A stretch of 64,000 nt of DNA from Anaeromonas sp052088025 (GCF_052088025.1 NZ_JBQCYD010000005.1:1-64000), one strand, 5' to 3'; counted from the stretch's first letter, positions 44,858-54,315 are shown. Program-made: numbers and translations. The notes: generated from the sequence alone by a model not told the origin.

Positions 44858-45842
44858 ATTCTTCTATTCTTTCTAAATTTTCTACACCATATATTTCTTT
44901 CATCAATTCTTTAGTTTGCTCCTTATCATGTTCAAAAAAGGATAATGTCCAATCTTTAAATGTCAAAGGCTTTGTTTCTCCTGGAAGAGTATGAGTATTT
45001 ACATCATCCATATCCATCCCTATAGCCTTTGTAGCATTAGCTGTTATATCTATTAAACTCATATCAGTTTTAACTTCTTTTGCAGCAGTCATAGCTACTT
45101 TTGGAAGGTTGAAACCTAGGGCCTTTTTAAGAGCTGCTTTAATAAACTTTTGTTGAGCTTCTACTCTGCCTATATCTCCATTGTTATATCCTTTTCTAAA
45201 TCTTAAAAATCCCACAGATTCGCTGCCATTAAGAACTTGTCTTCCTTCTTCTAAGTATCTCACTTCTTTTTTGCCATCTGGATAAAAATAATCATATTTC
45301 ATCCTTAAGGGAACATCCATTTCTACCCCACCTAAGGATTCAACTATATTTTCTACTCCATCATAAGAAATCGTAGCATAATTATCTATAGGTACTCCTA
45401 ATATTTCTTCTACAGCTTCCATTGTTTTTTCTGCTGCCCTTTCATGTCCTTTTTTTAAATTTCTTATATATACTGCATTGAGTTTTCTATGATCTGCACT
45501 GTCATATCCTTGCTCATGATACTGGGTATCTCTTGGTACAGATATCATATCAATTCTTTTGGTTTTAGGATCAAAACTTGCAAATACAAGTGTATCACTT
45601 CTACCTTCCGCTTCTATTCCAATCAGTAATACATTTAACCTATCACTATTTGCTATTGCTTTTTCAAAAGCTGGCAAATTTTCTATTTCTTCCTGAGTAT
45701 AATCACGCATAGGATGATCACCTCTTTTGTCATTTGCATTTGCTGTGTCATCGAAAAAATTAAAATAAGTATATACTCCTGCACCCATAACTATAGTAAA
45801 ACATAATAGTGCAATTGAAAACACCTTCAAAAAATATTTCAT
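44856..45842 (-). CDS. LytR-CpsA-Psr family cell-wall ligase
   Basis: LCP enzymes attach teichoic acids or other polymers to peptidoglycan at the outer face of the membrane. The 328 residues have one N-terminal membrane helix (about 7-28) and the LCP domain from about 65 to 230, with RSDTLVFASFDPKTKRIDMISVPRDTQY and LRFRKGYNNGDIGRVEAQQKFIKAALKK carrying the conserved Asp and Arg residues. It converges with murC. Whether it acts on teichoic acid or a capsule cannot be told. Confidence 0.9.
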   Translation of the reverse strand: MKYFLKVFSIALLCFTIVMGAGVYTYFNFFDDTANANDKRGDHPMRDYTQEEIENLPAFEKAIANSDRLNVLLIGIEAEGRSDTLVFASFDPKTKRIDMISVPRDTQYHEQGYDSADHRKLNAVYIRNLKKGHERAAEKTMEAVEEILGVPIDNYATISYDGVENIVESLGGVEMDVPLRMKYDYFYPDGKKEVRYLEEGRQVLNGSESVGFLRFRKGYNNGDIGRVEAQQKFIKAALKKALGFNLPKVAMTAAKEVKTDMSLIDITANATKAIGMDMDDVNTHTLPGETKPLTFKDWTLSFFEHDKEQTKELMKEIYGVENLERIEE

Positions 45843-45946
45843 ATTTTATCTCATCCTTTATATTTATCCATCATAAGTTCACAAAATTATTATACCATAT
45901 ATATTAAGATATATTATTATTTTTTTATTACAGTTTAGCTTTATTT

Positions 45947-46324
45947 TTAAAATTCTTCTTCAATTATATGAATCATATTATCAAATACCATATCAACCCT
46001 TTCATCTTTTATACAATTTTTTTCTATTTGAGATTTTAAAATTATCATAAATTCTATTAAATAAGCCTTCATATTTATTTCTTTTTTCCTTGACTCACTC
46101 ATACTTTTAAACCAAATCATTTTATTTTTAAATATAGTATATCTTTCTAATTGAATTATAACTTTTAAGGCCTCTATAGTATCATTAGCAGCCATAAATA
46201 TCAATTCATCAGGAGAAGAAGGATATTCATTAAAGTATTTTTTATTCTTAGCTTCTTCTTGAGTACATTATATTATCTTTTCTTTATTTATATCTATACA
46301 TTTAACTAATTCTTCCTTATCCAC
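45947..46324 (-). pseudogene. Small hypothetical gene with an in-frame TAA
   Basis: The longest open part (45947-46204, TTG start) gives 85 residues I do not recognise. The same frame continues upstream through 18 codons to a GTG at 46324 with AGGGGAT before it, interrupted only by TAA at 46268-46270. The two pieces read VDKEELVKCIDINKEKII, then CTQEEAKNKKYFNEYPSSPDELIF. So the gene likely had about 125 residues and was broken by one nonsense or small indel. The predicted protein is alpha-helical, with no membrane segment. It is alone between the LCP and thl genes. Confidence 0.5.
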
Positions 46325-46390
46325 GAAATCATCCCCTTAATATCTTTTCTTATTATTAACTATATAATACTTTTAGAAAATTTAAAACAT

Positions 46391-46431
46391 AAAAAAAGAC
46401 ATTACCCAAATTAATTTGAGTAATGTCTTTT
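46391..46431 (-). terminator. Terminator after thl
   Basis: AAAGACATTACTCAAATT pairs with AATTTGGGTAATGTCTTT and T's follow on the minus strand. Confidence 0.85.
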
Positions 46432-46441
46432 AAATAGATTA

Positions 46442-47620
46442 CTATCTTTCTACTATAAGTGCTGTTCCTTGTCCTCCACCTATACATAATGTTGCAAGTC
46501 CTCTTTTAGAATCTCTTTTTTGCATTTCATATAATAATGTTATAAGAATTCTAGCACCACTTGCTCCTACTGGATGACCTATTGATATAGAGCCTCCATT
46601 TACATTTACTTTTTCTATATCTATTTCTAAATCTTTAACTACTGCAAGAGATTGAGCTGCAAAAGCTTCATTTGCTTCTATTAAATCTATGTCTTCTATA
46701 GTTAAGTTAGCTCTTTCAAGTGCTTTTTTAGTAGATGGCACTGGTCCATATCCCATTATCTTTGGATCAACACCTGCTGAAGCATATGATTTTATAGTTG
46801 CAAGAGGTGTAAGTCCTAATTCATCACATTTCTCCTTGCTCATTACTACAAGTACTGCTGCTCCATCATTTATTCCTGATGCATTTGCAGCTGTTACTGT
46901 ACCATCTTTTTTAAATGCTGGACGAAGTTTTGAAACCTTTTCTTTTGTAATCCCTGGTTTAATAAATTCATCATCAGAAACTACTATAGCATCTCCTCTT
47001 CTTTGAGGTATTTCCACTGGTACTATTTCATCTTTGAATCTACCTTCTTTTTGAGCCTTTTCTGCTCTATTTTGGCTTGTAACTGCAAAATCATCTTGCA
47101 TATCACGAGTTAAATTCCACTCATCAGCTATATTTTCTGCTGTTATTCCCATATGAATATCATGGAAAGCATCAACTAAAGCATCATTAAGCATGCTATC
47201 AACTAAAGTGCCATCTCCCATTCTTTGGCCCCATCTTGCCTTAGGAAGTAAATAAGGAGCATTACTCATGCTTTCTGTTCCTCCTGCAATTATAATATCT
47301 GCATCACCTAACATGATAAATTGTGCTGCCATGCTTACTGTTCTAAGTCCTGAACCACAAACCTTATTTACTGTAAGTGCTGATGTAGTATTTGGTATTC
47401 CTGCATTTATAGCAACTTGTCTAGCTGGATTTTGTCCAAGACCTGCTGATAACACATTACCTAATATTACTTCATCTACCATTTCTGGTTTAATTCCTGC
47501 TCTTTTCATTGCTTCTTTAGTTGCTACAACTCCTAGATCTATTGCTGATAATTTTGATAAAGATCCCCCAAAAGATCCTACTGGTGTTCTAGCTGCTCCT
47601 ACTATTACTACTTCTCTCAT
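46442..47620 (-). CDS. thlA: Acetyl-CoA acetyltransferase (thiolase)
   Basis: The enzyme joins two acetyl-CoA to acetoacetyl-CoA, or cleaves it. The 392 residues show the active Cys88 in VNKVCGSGLRTV, NEAFAAQSLAV, GGSISIGHPVGASGARIL with His348, and CIGGGQGTALIVER with Cys378. It is the last gene of crt-hbd-thl, 111 bases after hbd; that gap contains a TTTAA repeat and a hairpin. In clostridia this set forms butyryl-CoA or breaks down fatty acids; bcd and etf genes are not in this window. Confidence 0.95.
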   Translation of the reverse strand: MREVVIVGAARTPVGSFGGSLSKLSAIDLGVVATKEAMKRAGIKPEMVDEVILGNVLSAGLGQNPARQVAINAGIPNTTSALTVNKVCGSGLRTVSMAAQFIMLGDADIIIAGGTESMSNAPYLLPKARWGQRMGDGTLVDSMLNDALVDAFHDIHMGITAENIADEWNLTRDMQDDFAVTSQNRAEKAQKEGRFKDEIVPVEIPQRRGDAIVVSDDEFIKPGITKEKVSKLRPAFKKDGTVTAANASGINDGAAVLVVMSKEKCDELGLTPLATIKSYASAGVDPKIMGYGPVPSTKKALERANLTIEDIDLIEANEAFAAQSLAVVKDLEIDIEKVNVNGGSISIGHPVGASGARILITLLYEMQKRDSKRGLATLCIGGGQGTALIVER

Positions 47621-47636
47621 TTATATTTCCTCCTAG

Positions 47637-47661
47637 TTTAGTTTAATTTAATTTAATTTAA
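47637..47661. repeat. Short TTTAA tandem repeat
   Basis: Five 5-base units, TTTAG followed by four TTTAA, lie upstream of thl. Such repeats can change copy number and so promoter or leader length. Confidence 0.7.
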
Positions 47662-47695
47662 GTTAATTAATTAACAACTTCTTTAAACAAGTAGA

Positions 47696-47717
47696 ACCTC
47701 GCTTTTATAAGCAAGGT
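47696..47717 (-). repeat. Hairpin in the hbd-thl gap
   Basis: ACCTTGCTT-ATAA-AAGCGAGGT on the minus strand, nine pairs with one G-T. No T-run follows, so it is more likely an mRNA processing or stability element than a terminator. Confidence 0.5.
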
Positions 47718-47731
47718 CCAAACATTATTTC

Positions 47732-48577
47732 TTATTTATTATAATCATAAAATCCTTTTTTAGTCTTTCTACCTAACATATTACCTCTAACCATTTTTCT
47801 TAGTAATGGATGTGGTCTATATTTAGAATCACTAAATTCTTCATATAAGACTTCCATGATTGCAAGACATACATCAAGACCTATTAAATCTCCTAATGCC
47901 AATGGTCCTATTGGATGGTTAGCTCCTAATTTCATCGATTCATCTATATCTTCTTTAGATGCAATTCCTTCTGCAAGTATACCAACAGCTTCATTTATCA
48001 TAGGAACTAATATTCTATTTACAACAAATCCAGGAGCTTCTTCAACTTCTACTGGAGTTTTTCCAAGCTCTTTAGACATTTCAACAATTTTTTCCTTTGT
48101 TTGATCACTGGTTGCTATACCTTTTATAACTTCTACCAATTTCATTACTGGTACTGGATTGAAAAAATGCATTCCAATTACCTTTTCAGGTCTATTTGTA
48201 GCTGAAGCTATTTCTGTTATTGAAAGTGAAGAAGTGTTTGAAGCAAGTATTGTTTTTTCATCACAAACTTCATCCAATTCTTTAAATATTTTTTTCTTTA
48301 TATCCATATTTTCAACTGCTGCTTCTACTACTATATCTGAATCTTTAACATCATCATTAGAAAGCGTACCACTAACTCTTTTCATTATTTCATTTTTTTT
48401 ATCTTCAGATATTTTTTCTTTTTTTACTAATCTATCTAAGTTTTTAGATACAGTATTTATACCCTTATCTACAAATTCTTGCTTTATATCTTTTATAACT
48501 ACATCATAACCATTTTGTGCAAAGGCTTGTGCAATTCCTGATCCCATTGTTCCTCCACCAATAATCGTTGCTTTCAT
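47732..48577 (-). CDS. hbd: 3-hydroxybutyryl-CoA dehydrogenase
   Basis: Hbd reduces acetoacetyl-CoA to 3-hydroxybutyryl-CoA with NAD(P)H. The 281 residues begin with the Rossmann loop IGGGTMGSGIAQAFAQNGYDVV. SNTSSLSITEIA, GMHFFNPVPVMKLVEVI (catalytic His) and EAPGFVVNRILVPMINEAVGILAEGIAS follow. Length is standard. It is 18 bases after crt. Confidence 0.96.
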   Translation of the reverse strand: MKATIIGGGTMGSGIAQAFAQNGYDVVIKDIKQEFVDKGINTVSKNLDRLVKKEKISEDKKNEIMKRVSGTLSNDDVKDSDIVVEAAVENMDIKKKIFKELDEVCDEKTILASNTSSLSITEIASATNRPEKVIGMHFFNPVPVMKLVEVIKGIATSDQTKEKIVEMSKELGKTPVEVEEAPGFVVNRILVPMINEAVGILAEGIASKEDIDESMKLGANHPIGPLALGDLIGLDVCLAIMEVLYEEFSDSKYRPHPLLRKMVRGNMLGRKTKKGFYDYNK

Positions 48578-48595
48578 ACATCTACCTCCTACAAT

Positions 48596-49375
48596 TTATT
48601 TGTTTTTAAAATTTGGTTTTCTTTTTTCTATAAATGCACTCATACCTTCTTTTTGATCTTCTGTTGAAAAACATATTGCAAATAAATCTTTTTCTATCTC
48701 TATTCCTGTTTCAATATCTGTTTCTATTCCTCTATTGATAGCTGTTTTTGAATATTTTACAGCAATTGTTGCATTGGAAGCTATTTTTTCTGCCATCTTC
48801 ATTGCTTCATCCATCAAATCTTCTTTAGAAACTAATATGTTTACAAGTCCTATCTTTTCTGCTTCTTTTGCATCAATCATATTACCTGTAAATATCATTT
48901 CTTTAGCTTTAGCTGCTCCAACTATTCTTGAAAGTCTTTGAGTACCACTAAATCCCGGAGTTATTCCAAGACCTACTTCCGGTTGACCAAATTTAGCTTT
49001 TTCTGATCCAATTCTTATATCACAAGCCATAGCAAGCTCACATCCGCCCCCTAATGCAAAACCATTTACAGCAGCTATAACTGGTTTTTCTATTAATTCT
49101 ATCTTTCTAAAAACTTTAGCACCAAGGTTTCCAAACTCCCTTGCTTTGGCTGCAGTCTTTTCTTTCATTTCTACAATATCAGCTCCAGCCACAAATGATT
49201 TACCTTCACCTGATAATATTATAACGTTTACATCATTATCATTTTTCAAATCCTCAATTGCTTTATCTATCTCTATTAAAGTTTCTGTGTTTAAGGCATT
49301 TAACGCTTTGGGTCTATTAATTTTAATTATAGCTATACTTTCCTTTTTTTCTAAAATCAAATTATTAAAATCCAC
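48596..49375 (-). CDS. crt: Enoyl-CoA hydratase / 3-hydroxybutyryl-CoA dehydratase
   Basis: Crt removes water from 3-hydroxybutyryl-CoA to give crotonyl-CoA. The ~259 residues form a crotonase fold: VAGADIVEMKE (oxyanion loop) and AVNGFALGGGCELAMACDIRIGSEKAKFGQPEVGLGITPG with the two catalytic Glu. I chose GTG 49375 (MDFNNLILEKKESIAII) as start. The GAGGAGGGG stretch, which itself contains the upstream ATG, is well spaced from it. It heads the crt-hbd-thl group. Confidence 0.93.
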   Translation of the reverse strand: MDFNNLILEKKESIAIIKINRPKALNALNTETLIEIDKAIEDLKNDNDVNVIILSGEGKSFVAGADIVEMKEKTAAKAREFGNLGAKVFRKIELIEKPVIAAVNGFALGGGCELAMACDIRIGSEKAKFGQPEVGLGITPGFSGTQRLSRIVGAAKAKEMIFTGNMIDAKEAEKIGLVNILVSKEDLMDEAMKMAEKIASNATIAVKYSKTAINRGIETDIETGIEIEKDLFAICFSTEDQKEGMSAFIEKRKPNFKNK

Positions 49376-49512
49376 ATTACCCCTCCTCATATTCTCTTAA
49401 CTTAAATTGATGCAAATATTATGCCAAGTAAGAACTTACATGTAATATAGCATCTCACCCATATTTAGATTTCTTGTATAAATCATATGTCCTACAATTC
49501 ATACACTTGTAT

Positions 49513-49552
49513 AAAATAATATACACTATAAATTTATAGTGTATATTATTTT
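49513..49552. terminator. Terminator after the OpuC operon
   Basis: A perfect 40-base palindrome (20-base arms from AAAATAATATACACTATAAA) ends with TTTT on either strand. It overlaps the opuCA stop and separates that operon from crt. Confidence 0.8.
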
Positions 49553-50639
49553 AATTTGCCTCTTTTATCATACTATCATATGCTTTGTTTATTTGGAAAA
49601 CTCCTATATAATTATTTTCACTATCTATTACAGGTAAAATACTACTTCCAAATCTAAATTGAATTTCCAAAGCTTCCATTATTGTTTTATTCTTATCTAT
49701 AGTATTTGTACTAATTATATTATTTCTATTAAAAACAAAGTTGTTTTCTATAGAGTAAGCCCCTATATATTTTCCATCTTCTATCACTGGTAGTATTTTT
49801 ATATCCCTTTCTACTATTAATTTAGTATTATCTTTAACCTCTTTTAAATCTATTATAGGATATCTCTTATCTATAGCACTTCCAACATTCGCTACATCAG
49901 CATAAGATGTAAAACTTTTTATCCCAAAAAATTCATTTAAATAATTATCTTCTTGATTGAAAAATATATCTTCTCTACTACCTGATATTATGAGTTTTCC
50001 TTTTTTTAGTAAGATTATCTTACTTCCAAGTTTCATGGCTTCATGAATATCATGCGTGACAAATACAATGGTCTTATTTAATTTGTTTTGGATATTTAAA
50101 AGTTCATCTTGTAATTTTTTTCTAGTTATTTCATCTATTGCTCCAAATGGTTCATCCATCAATATTATAGGTGGATCTGCAGCTAATGCTCGTGCAACAC
50201 CTACTCTTTGTTGTTGACCTCCACTTAATTCTGCAGGATATTTAGCTAAATCAGATCTATTAAGTCCTACAAGCTCTATAAGTTCAGATGCACGTTTTTT
50301 TCTTTTTTCCTTTTCTATTCCCATTATTTTTAATACATATGATATGTTTTCAGATATACTAAGGTGTGGAAATAAACCCACCTGTTGTATTACATACCCT
50401 ATTTTGCGTCTTAAATCTATCTTATTCCATTTATTGATTTCTTTATCATTTATAAATACCTTACCACTAGTAGGACTTATCAATCCATTTATCAGTTTTA
50501 GGGCTGTAGTTTTCCCACAACCAGAAGGACCAATTAATGTTACAAAATCTCCTTCATTTATTTCTAAACTCAAATTATCTAATGCTCTTTTCCCATCACC
50601 ATAGTCTTTTATAACATTCTCAAATTTTACTATAGCCAC
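49551..50639 (-). CDS. opuCA: Glycine betaine/carnitine/choline ABC transporter ATP-binding protein
   Basis: The ATPase drives import of compatible solutes. The 362 residues have Walker A GPSGCGKT, the signature LSGGQQQRVGVARALAADP, Walker B ILMDEPFGAID, and HDIHEAMKLG with the switch His. Two C-terminal CBS-type modules (about 255-360; ILPVIEDGKYIGAYS and ILPVIDSENNYIGVFQI) sense ionic strength or cyclic nucleotides in related importers. It starts on the last base of the binding-protein gene, so translation is coupled. Confidence 0.93.
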   Translation of the reverse strand: MAIVKFENVIKDYGDGKRALDNLSLEINEGDFVTLIGPSGCGKTTALKLINGLISPTSGKVFINDKEINKWNKIDLRRKIGYVIQQVGLFPHLSISENISYVLKIMGIEKEKRKKRASELIELVGLNRSDLAKYPAELSGGQQQRVGVARALAADPPIILMDEPFGAIDEITRKKLQDELLNIQNKLNKTIVFVTHDIHEAMKLGSKIILLKKGKLIISGSREDIFFNQEDNYLNEFFGIKSFTSYADVANVGSAIDKRYPIIDLKEVKDNTKLIVERDIKILPVIEDGKYIGAYSIENNFVFNRNNIISTNTIDKNKTIMEALEIQFRFGSSILPVIDSENNYIGVFQINKAYDSMIKEAN

Positions 50640-51571
50640 TATAATAATCCTTTATCTTTTAAGAATTCACGTGCTACATCTTCTGGTTCTTCATTGTTGC
50701 TTTCTACTTTATTGTTTAATTTTCTAATTTCTTCTTCAGATATATTATCTGTCAACATATTTAAGACATCCTTAAGTTCTGGATAAGCTTTGAGCGTTTC
50801 ATTTCTAACTATTGTTGCAGCATGATATGATGGGAAAAAGTTCAAATCATCTTTTAATACCTTTAATCCATATTCATCTAATAGTCCATCTGTAGAAAAG
50901 GCATTTATTACATCAACTTCACCTGATTCAATTGCTTGGTATTTAAGTCCTATATCCATTTCTTTTGTATCTTTAAAGTTGAAATTATATTTTTCTTTCA
51001 ATGCATTGAAGCCATCATCTCGTTCATAAAAATCATATTCTGCTCCAAATACTAATTCATCACTATTTTTTGCTAAATCAGAAAATGTTTCTATACCTAA
51101 TTCTTCTGCTTTTTCTCCATTTATTGCTAGTGTAAAAGTATTGTTAAATCCATAAGGTTCTGTCCATAAAAGATTATATTCTTCATCATATGCTTTTTTA
51201 GTTTCTTCATACATTTCATCAGCATCTTCTATCAAATCATTTTTAAGTACAAACATCCATCCTGTCCCTGTATATTCTGGATAAATATCAATTTCACCTG
51301 AAGTTATTGCAGGATGTAAATTACTAGTTCCACCTGCTATTCCAGATTTCATCTCTACATCGATATCAGTTTTTTCTTCTATTAAAATCTTTAACATATC
51401 ACCTATAATATATTGCTCCGTCATAGGTTTCGTACCTATTGTAACATTTTTGTCTTCAGATGCATCATCATTTTCTGAATTATCATCTGAAACATTTTCA
51501 TCTCCACAGGCTATTGCTAGTCCTAAAATTAAAACTAATGTTAATAATAATATTGATATTTTTTTAAGCAT
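50639..51571 (-). CDS. opuCC: Glycine betaine/choline-binding lipoprotein
   Basis: The 310-residue protein has a lipoprotein signal ending LGLAIAC (Cys near residue 22) and then an acidic, Asn/Asp/Ser-rich linker. The binding domain (about 43-305) starts with VTIGTKPMTEQYIIGDMLKILIEEKT and has IYPEYTGTG and WTEPYGFNNTFTLA. These are typical for OpuBC/OpuCC quaternary-amine receptors. It overlaps the permease stop by eight bases and the opuCA start by one. Confidence 0.92.
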   Translation of the reverse strand: MLKKISILLLTLVLILGLAIACGDENVSDDNSENDDASEDKNVTIGTKPMTEQYIIGDMLKILIEEKTDIDVEMKSGIAGGTSNLHPAITSGEIDIYPEYTGTGWMFVLKNDLIEDADEMYEETKKAYDEEYNLLWTEPYGFNNTFTLAINGEKAEELGIETFSDLAKNSDELVFGAEYDFYERDDGFNALKEKYNFNFKDTKEMDIGLKYQAIESGEVDVINAFSTDGLLDEYGLKVLKDDLNFFPSYHAATIVRNETLKAYPELKDVLNMLTDNISEEEIRKLNNKVESNNEEPEDVAREFLKDKGLL

Positions 51572-52274
51572 TTAACTTTCCTCCCTTAATATTTTTTCCT
51601 TGTACTTTTTTAATTACTATTTTTTCTATAAATTCTAATATTCTATCTGCAATAATTGCAAGCATTGCAACTAGAATACTCCCTGCAAATAATAATTCCG
51701 TATTATAAGTGCTTATACCTCTCCATATAGCTGTTCCTATTCCCCCTGCTCCTATGAAAGCTGCTATTGCTGTCATTGCTATTGTCATTACTATCATAGT
51801 TCTAATTCCTGCTATTATAACGGGTAGTGATAGAGGTAGTTGTATATTAAATAATAATTGTAATCTTGTGCTTCCCATTCCCCTTGCAGCTTCTATTATA
51901 TTTTCATCCACTTCAGTAATACCAACATAAGTATTTCTTACAACAGGAAGTAAACCATAAATTATCAGTGCAAGAATTGCATTTGTAGTACCAAGCCCAA
52001 TAATAGAAACCATTATTCCAAAAAAGGCTATTACAGGTATTGTATATAGGAAGTTGGTGAAACTTATTACAAATGGAGCTAACTTTCTATATCTAGAAAT
52101 TAGTATTCCAAGTGGTATTCCTATTAGAGATATTAAAATTATAGCTATAAAAGATATTTTTATATGTTCTATAGTTATTTCTAAAAAGTAATCAAATCTC
52201 TCTACATACATTATTATGACCTTTAACACCATTCCTATTATCGGAATATCTATCAATGAATTCAAGAAATCCAT
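51564..52274 (-). CDS. opuCB: Glycine betaine/choline ABC transporter permease
   Basis: This ~236-residue permease has about five or six membrane segments and the EAA loop (EAARGMGSTRLQLLFNIQLPLSLPVIIAGI). I start it at ATG 52274 (MDFLNSLIDIPIIG), which follows AGGGGGTG, not at the longer frame. Only one permease is present, while B. subtilis opuC has two (OpuCB and OpuCD); two copies may pair here. It is the first gene of the operon. Confidence 0.92.
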   Translation of the reverse strand: MDFLNSLIDIPIIGMVLKVIIMYVERFDYFLEITIEHIKISFIAIILISLIGIPLGILISRYRKLAPFVISFTNFLYTIPVIAFFGIMVSIIGLGTTNAILALIIYGLLPVVRNTYVGITEVDENIIEAARGMGSTRLQLLFNIQLPLSLPVIIAGIRTMIVMTIAMTAIAAFIGAGGIGTAIWRGISTYNTELLFAGSILVAMLAIIADRILEFIEKIVIKKVQGKNIKGGKLNA

Positions 52275-52430
52275 TTTACACCCCCTAAGTGTATTATGAT
52301 ATTTAATAAACATAATATACCCTTACTTACAATTTATAAGCAAAATATAATATATAGCTTTTGTTTATATGCTAAAGCTAAGGGTAGAAATATAATTGAG
52401 TCACTAAAATATTAAGGGGAGGTTTTATGA

Positions 52431-52940
52431 ATGGATAATACTTTAGGAATTTTAAAGTATGCAATGGAAATGGAAAGACAAGGACAACGCTTTTATGAAA
52501 AATATAAAGATGATGTTGAAAATGAAAATGCAAAGAAAGTTTTTGCAAGCCTTGCAAAAGTAGAAGATGATCATTATCAAATATTGAAAAAACATTATGA
52601 TGGTCTTTCAGAAAATAAAAATTGGTCTTCTGAAGATATAGATCTTTCTGGCGGAGAAGATATATTTGAAAATACTTTTAAAGAAGAAGAAGATAAAATG
52701 ACAGAGAAAAATTTAAACTCTAGTTTTTCTGATATGACTATTATGAGAATGGCTTATTTGATAGAAAATGATTTTGCTAATTATTATAGGCAAGCTATAG
52801 AAAAAACTGATAATGAGCAAGCTAAAAATTTACTTAAAACTCTAGCTGAATGGGAAGATAAACATAGAGAATATTTCTATAAGGAATTTAAAAGTTATAT
52901 GCAAGATAGTTGGTTTGATCAAAGTTTTGCTCCATTTTAA
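52431..52940 (+). CDS. Ferritin-like / rubrerythrin-family protein
   Basis: The 169 residues form a four-helix bundle with ME(M/x)ERQGQRFYEK, KVEDDHYQIL and WEDKHREYF; the Glu and ExxH pairs match a di-iron site of erythrin-type proteins. No rubredoxin-like Cys domain is present. Such proteins reduce peroxide in anaerobes, though this small form could have another role. AGGGGAGG lies eight bases before the start. It diverges from opuC. Confidence 0.8.
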   Translation: MDNTLGILKYAMEMERQGQRFYEKYKDDVENENAKKVFASLAKVEDDHYQILKKHYDGLSENKNWSSEDIDLSGGEDIFENTFKEEEDKMTEKNLNSSFSDMTIMRMAYLIENDFANYYRQAIEKTDNEQAKNLLKTLAEWEDKHREYFYKEFKSYMQDSWFDQSFAPF

Positions 52941-52981
52941 TGAAATAAAAAAATACCCATATGGGTATTTTTTATTTCATT
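52939..52981. terminator. Bidirectional terminator between the ferritin-like gene and pgi
   Basis: AATGAAATAAAAAAATACCC pairs with GGGTATTTTTTATTTCATT around an ATAT centre, with one unpaired A. T-runs are present in both directions. Confidence 0.85.
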
Positions 52982-54285
52982 CTTTTTTCTAATTCTACTT
53001 TTAAATCTTCATATCCTGCTTTACCTAAAAGAGCAAACATATTCTTCTTATATTCCTCTACTCCTGGTTGATTAAATGGATTAACTCCTAATAAATATCC
53101 ACTTATAGCACAGGCTTTTTCAAAAAAGTATATTAATTTACCAATATAATATTCATCAGTTTTTGGAATATTAATTATTATATTTGGAACTCCTCCATCT
53201 ACATGAGCTATTAGTGTTCCTTCAAAGGCCTTCTTATTTACAAAATTCATAGTTTTACCTGCAAGATAATTAAGACCATCTAGATTTTTATCGTCTTCTT
53301 TTATTTCTATATCTATTTCAGGATTTTCTATATTAAATACAGTTTCAAATATATTTCTTCTTCCCTCTTGGATGAATTGTCCCATAGAATGAAGATCTGT
53401 TGAAAAATCTACTGATGCTGGAAAAATACCCTTACAATCTTTCCCTTCACTTTCACCATATAATTGCTTCCACCACTCAGATATGAAATGCATATGCGGT
53501 TCATAATTTGCTAAAATTTCAATTTCCTTACCCTTATTATAAAGAATATTTCTTATAGCAGCATATTTATAAGCTTCATTTTCTTCTAAATTTTCTTTGC
53601 TATATTCTATCCTTGCCTCTCTTGCTCCATCTATTAATTTATCTATATCTATACCACTTACAGCTATTGGAAGTAGTCCTACTGGAGTTAAAACTGAATA
53701 TCTACCACCTACATCATCTGGTATTATAAATGTAGTATAATTTTCTTCTTCAGATAATTTTCTAAGTGCTCCCTTAGTTGAATCTGTCGTAGCATAAATT
53801 CTTTTATTTGCTTCCTTTTTGCCATATTTATCTTCTAAAATTTTTCTAAATATCCTAAAAGCAAGGGCCGGTTCTGTTGTAGTACCTGATTTTGATATTA
53901 CATTTATACTAATGTCCTTACCACTTATCTTCTTTTTAATACTTTCTATATACCTGGCACTTATATTGTTTCCTACAAAATATATTTGAGTGTCACTTTC
54001 CTTATCTAGTGCTTCTATTACTGCTCGAGCACCTAAATATGATCCACCTATTCCAATTACTAAAAGTACATCAGAATCTTTTTTTATCTGTTTAGCTGAC
54101 TTTTTAATTTTTTTAAATTCTTCTTTATCTAAATCATTAGGTAAATCAATCCACCCTAAATAATCACTACCAAGTCCCTTTCCACTTTCAAGTAATTGAT
54201 GTGCCTTTTCTACCATAGGCTTTATTCCTTCTAATTCTTCATTTTTAATCATAGCATTAGAATAATCTATTTTTATATTTTCCAA
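52972..54285 (-). CDS. pgi: Glucose-6-phosphate isomerase
   Basis: Pgi interconverts glucose 6-phosphate and fructose 6-phosphate. The ~437 residues have VIGIGGSYLGARAVIEAL, VISKSGTTTEPALAFRIF (sugar-phosphate loop), GGRYSVLTPVGLLPIAVSGID and FNQPGVEEYKKNMF with the catalytic Lys region. I chose TTG 54285 (MENIKIDYSN), 7-8 bases after AAGGAGGG. The longer frame overlaps the ATP-grasp gene and its terminator and contains no better site. A local promoter (54316-54324) supports this. Confidence 0.93.
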   Translation of the reverse strand: MENIKIDYSNAMIKNEELEGIKPMVEKAHQLLESGKGLGSDYLGWIDLPNDLDKEEFKKIKKSAKQIKKDSDVLLVIGIGGSYLGARAVIEALDKESDTQIYFVGNNISARYIESIKKKISGKDISINVISKSGTTTEPALAFRIFRKILEDKYGKKEANKRIYATTDSTKGALRKLSEEENYTTFIIPDDVGGRYSVLTPVGLLPIAVSGIDIDKLIDGAREARIEYSKENLEENEAYKYAAIRNILYNKGKEIEILANYEPHMHFISEWWKQLYGESEGKDCKGIFPASVDFSTDLHSMGQFIQEGRRNIFETVFNIENPEIDIEIKEDDKNLDGLNYLAGKTMNFVNKKAFEGTLIAHVDGGVPNIIINIPKTDEYYIGKLIYFFEKACAISGYLLGVNPFNQPGVEEYKKNMFALLGKAGYEDLKVELEKRMK

Positions 54286-54315
54286 AGAATATCCCTCCTT
54301 ATTTCTATTAGTTCT

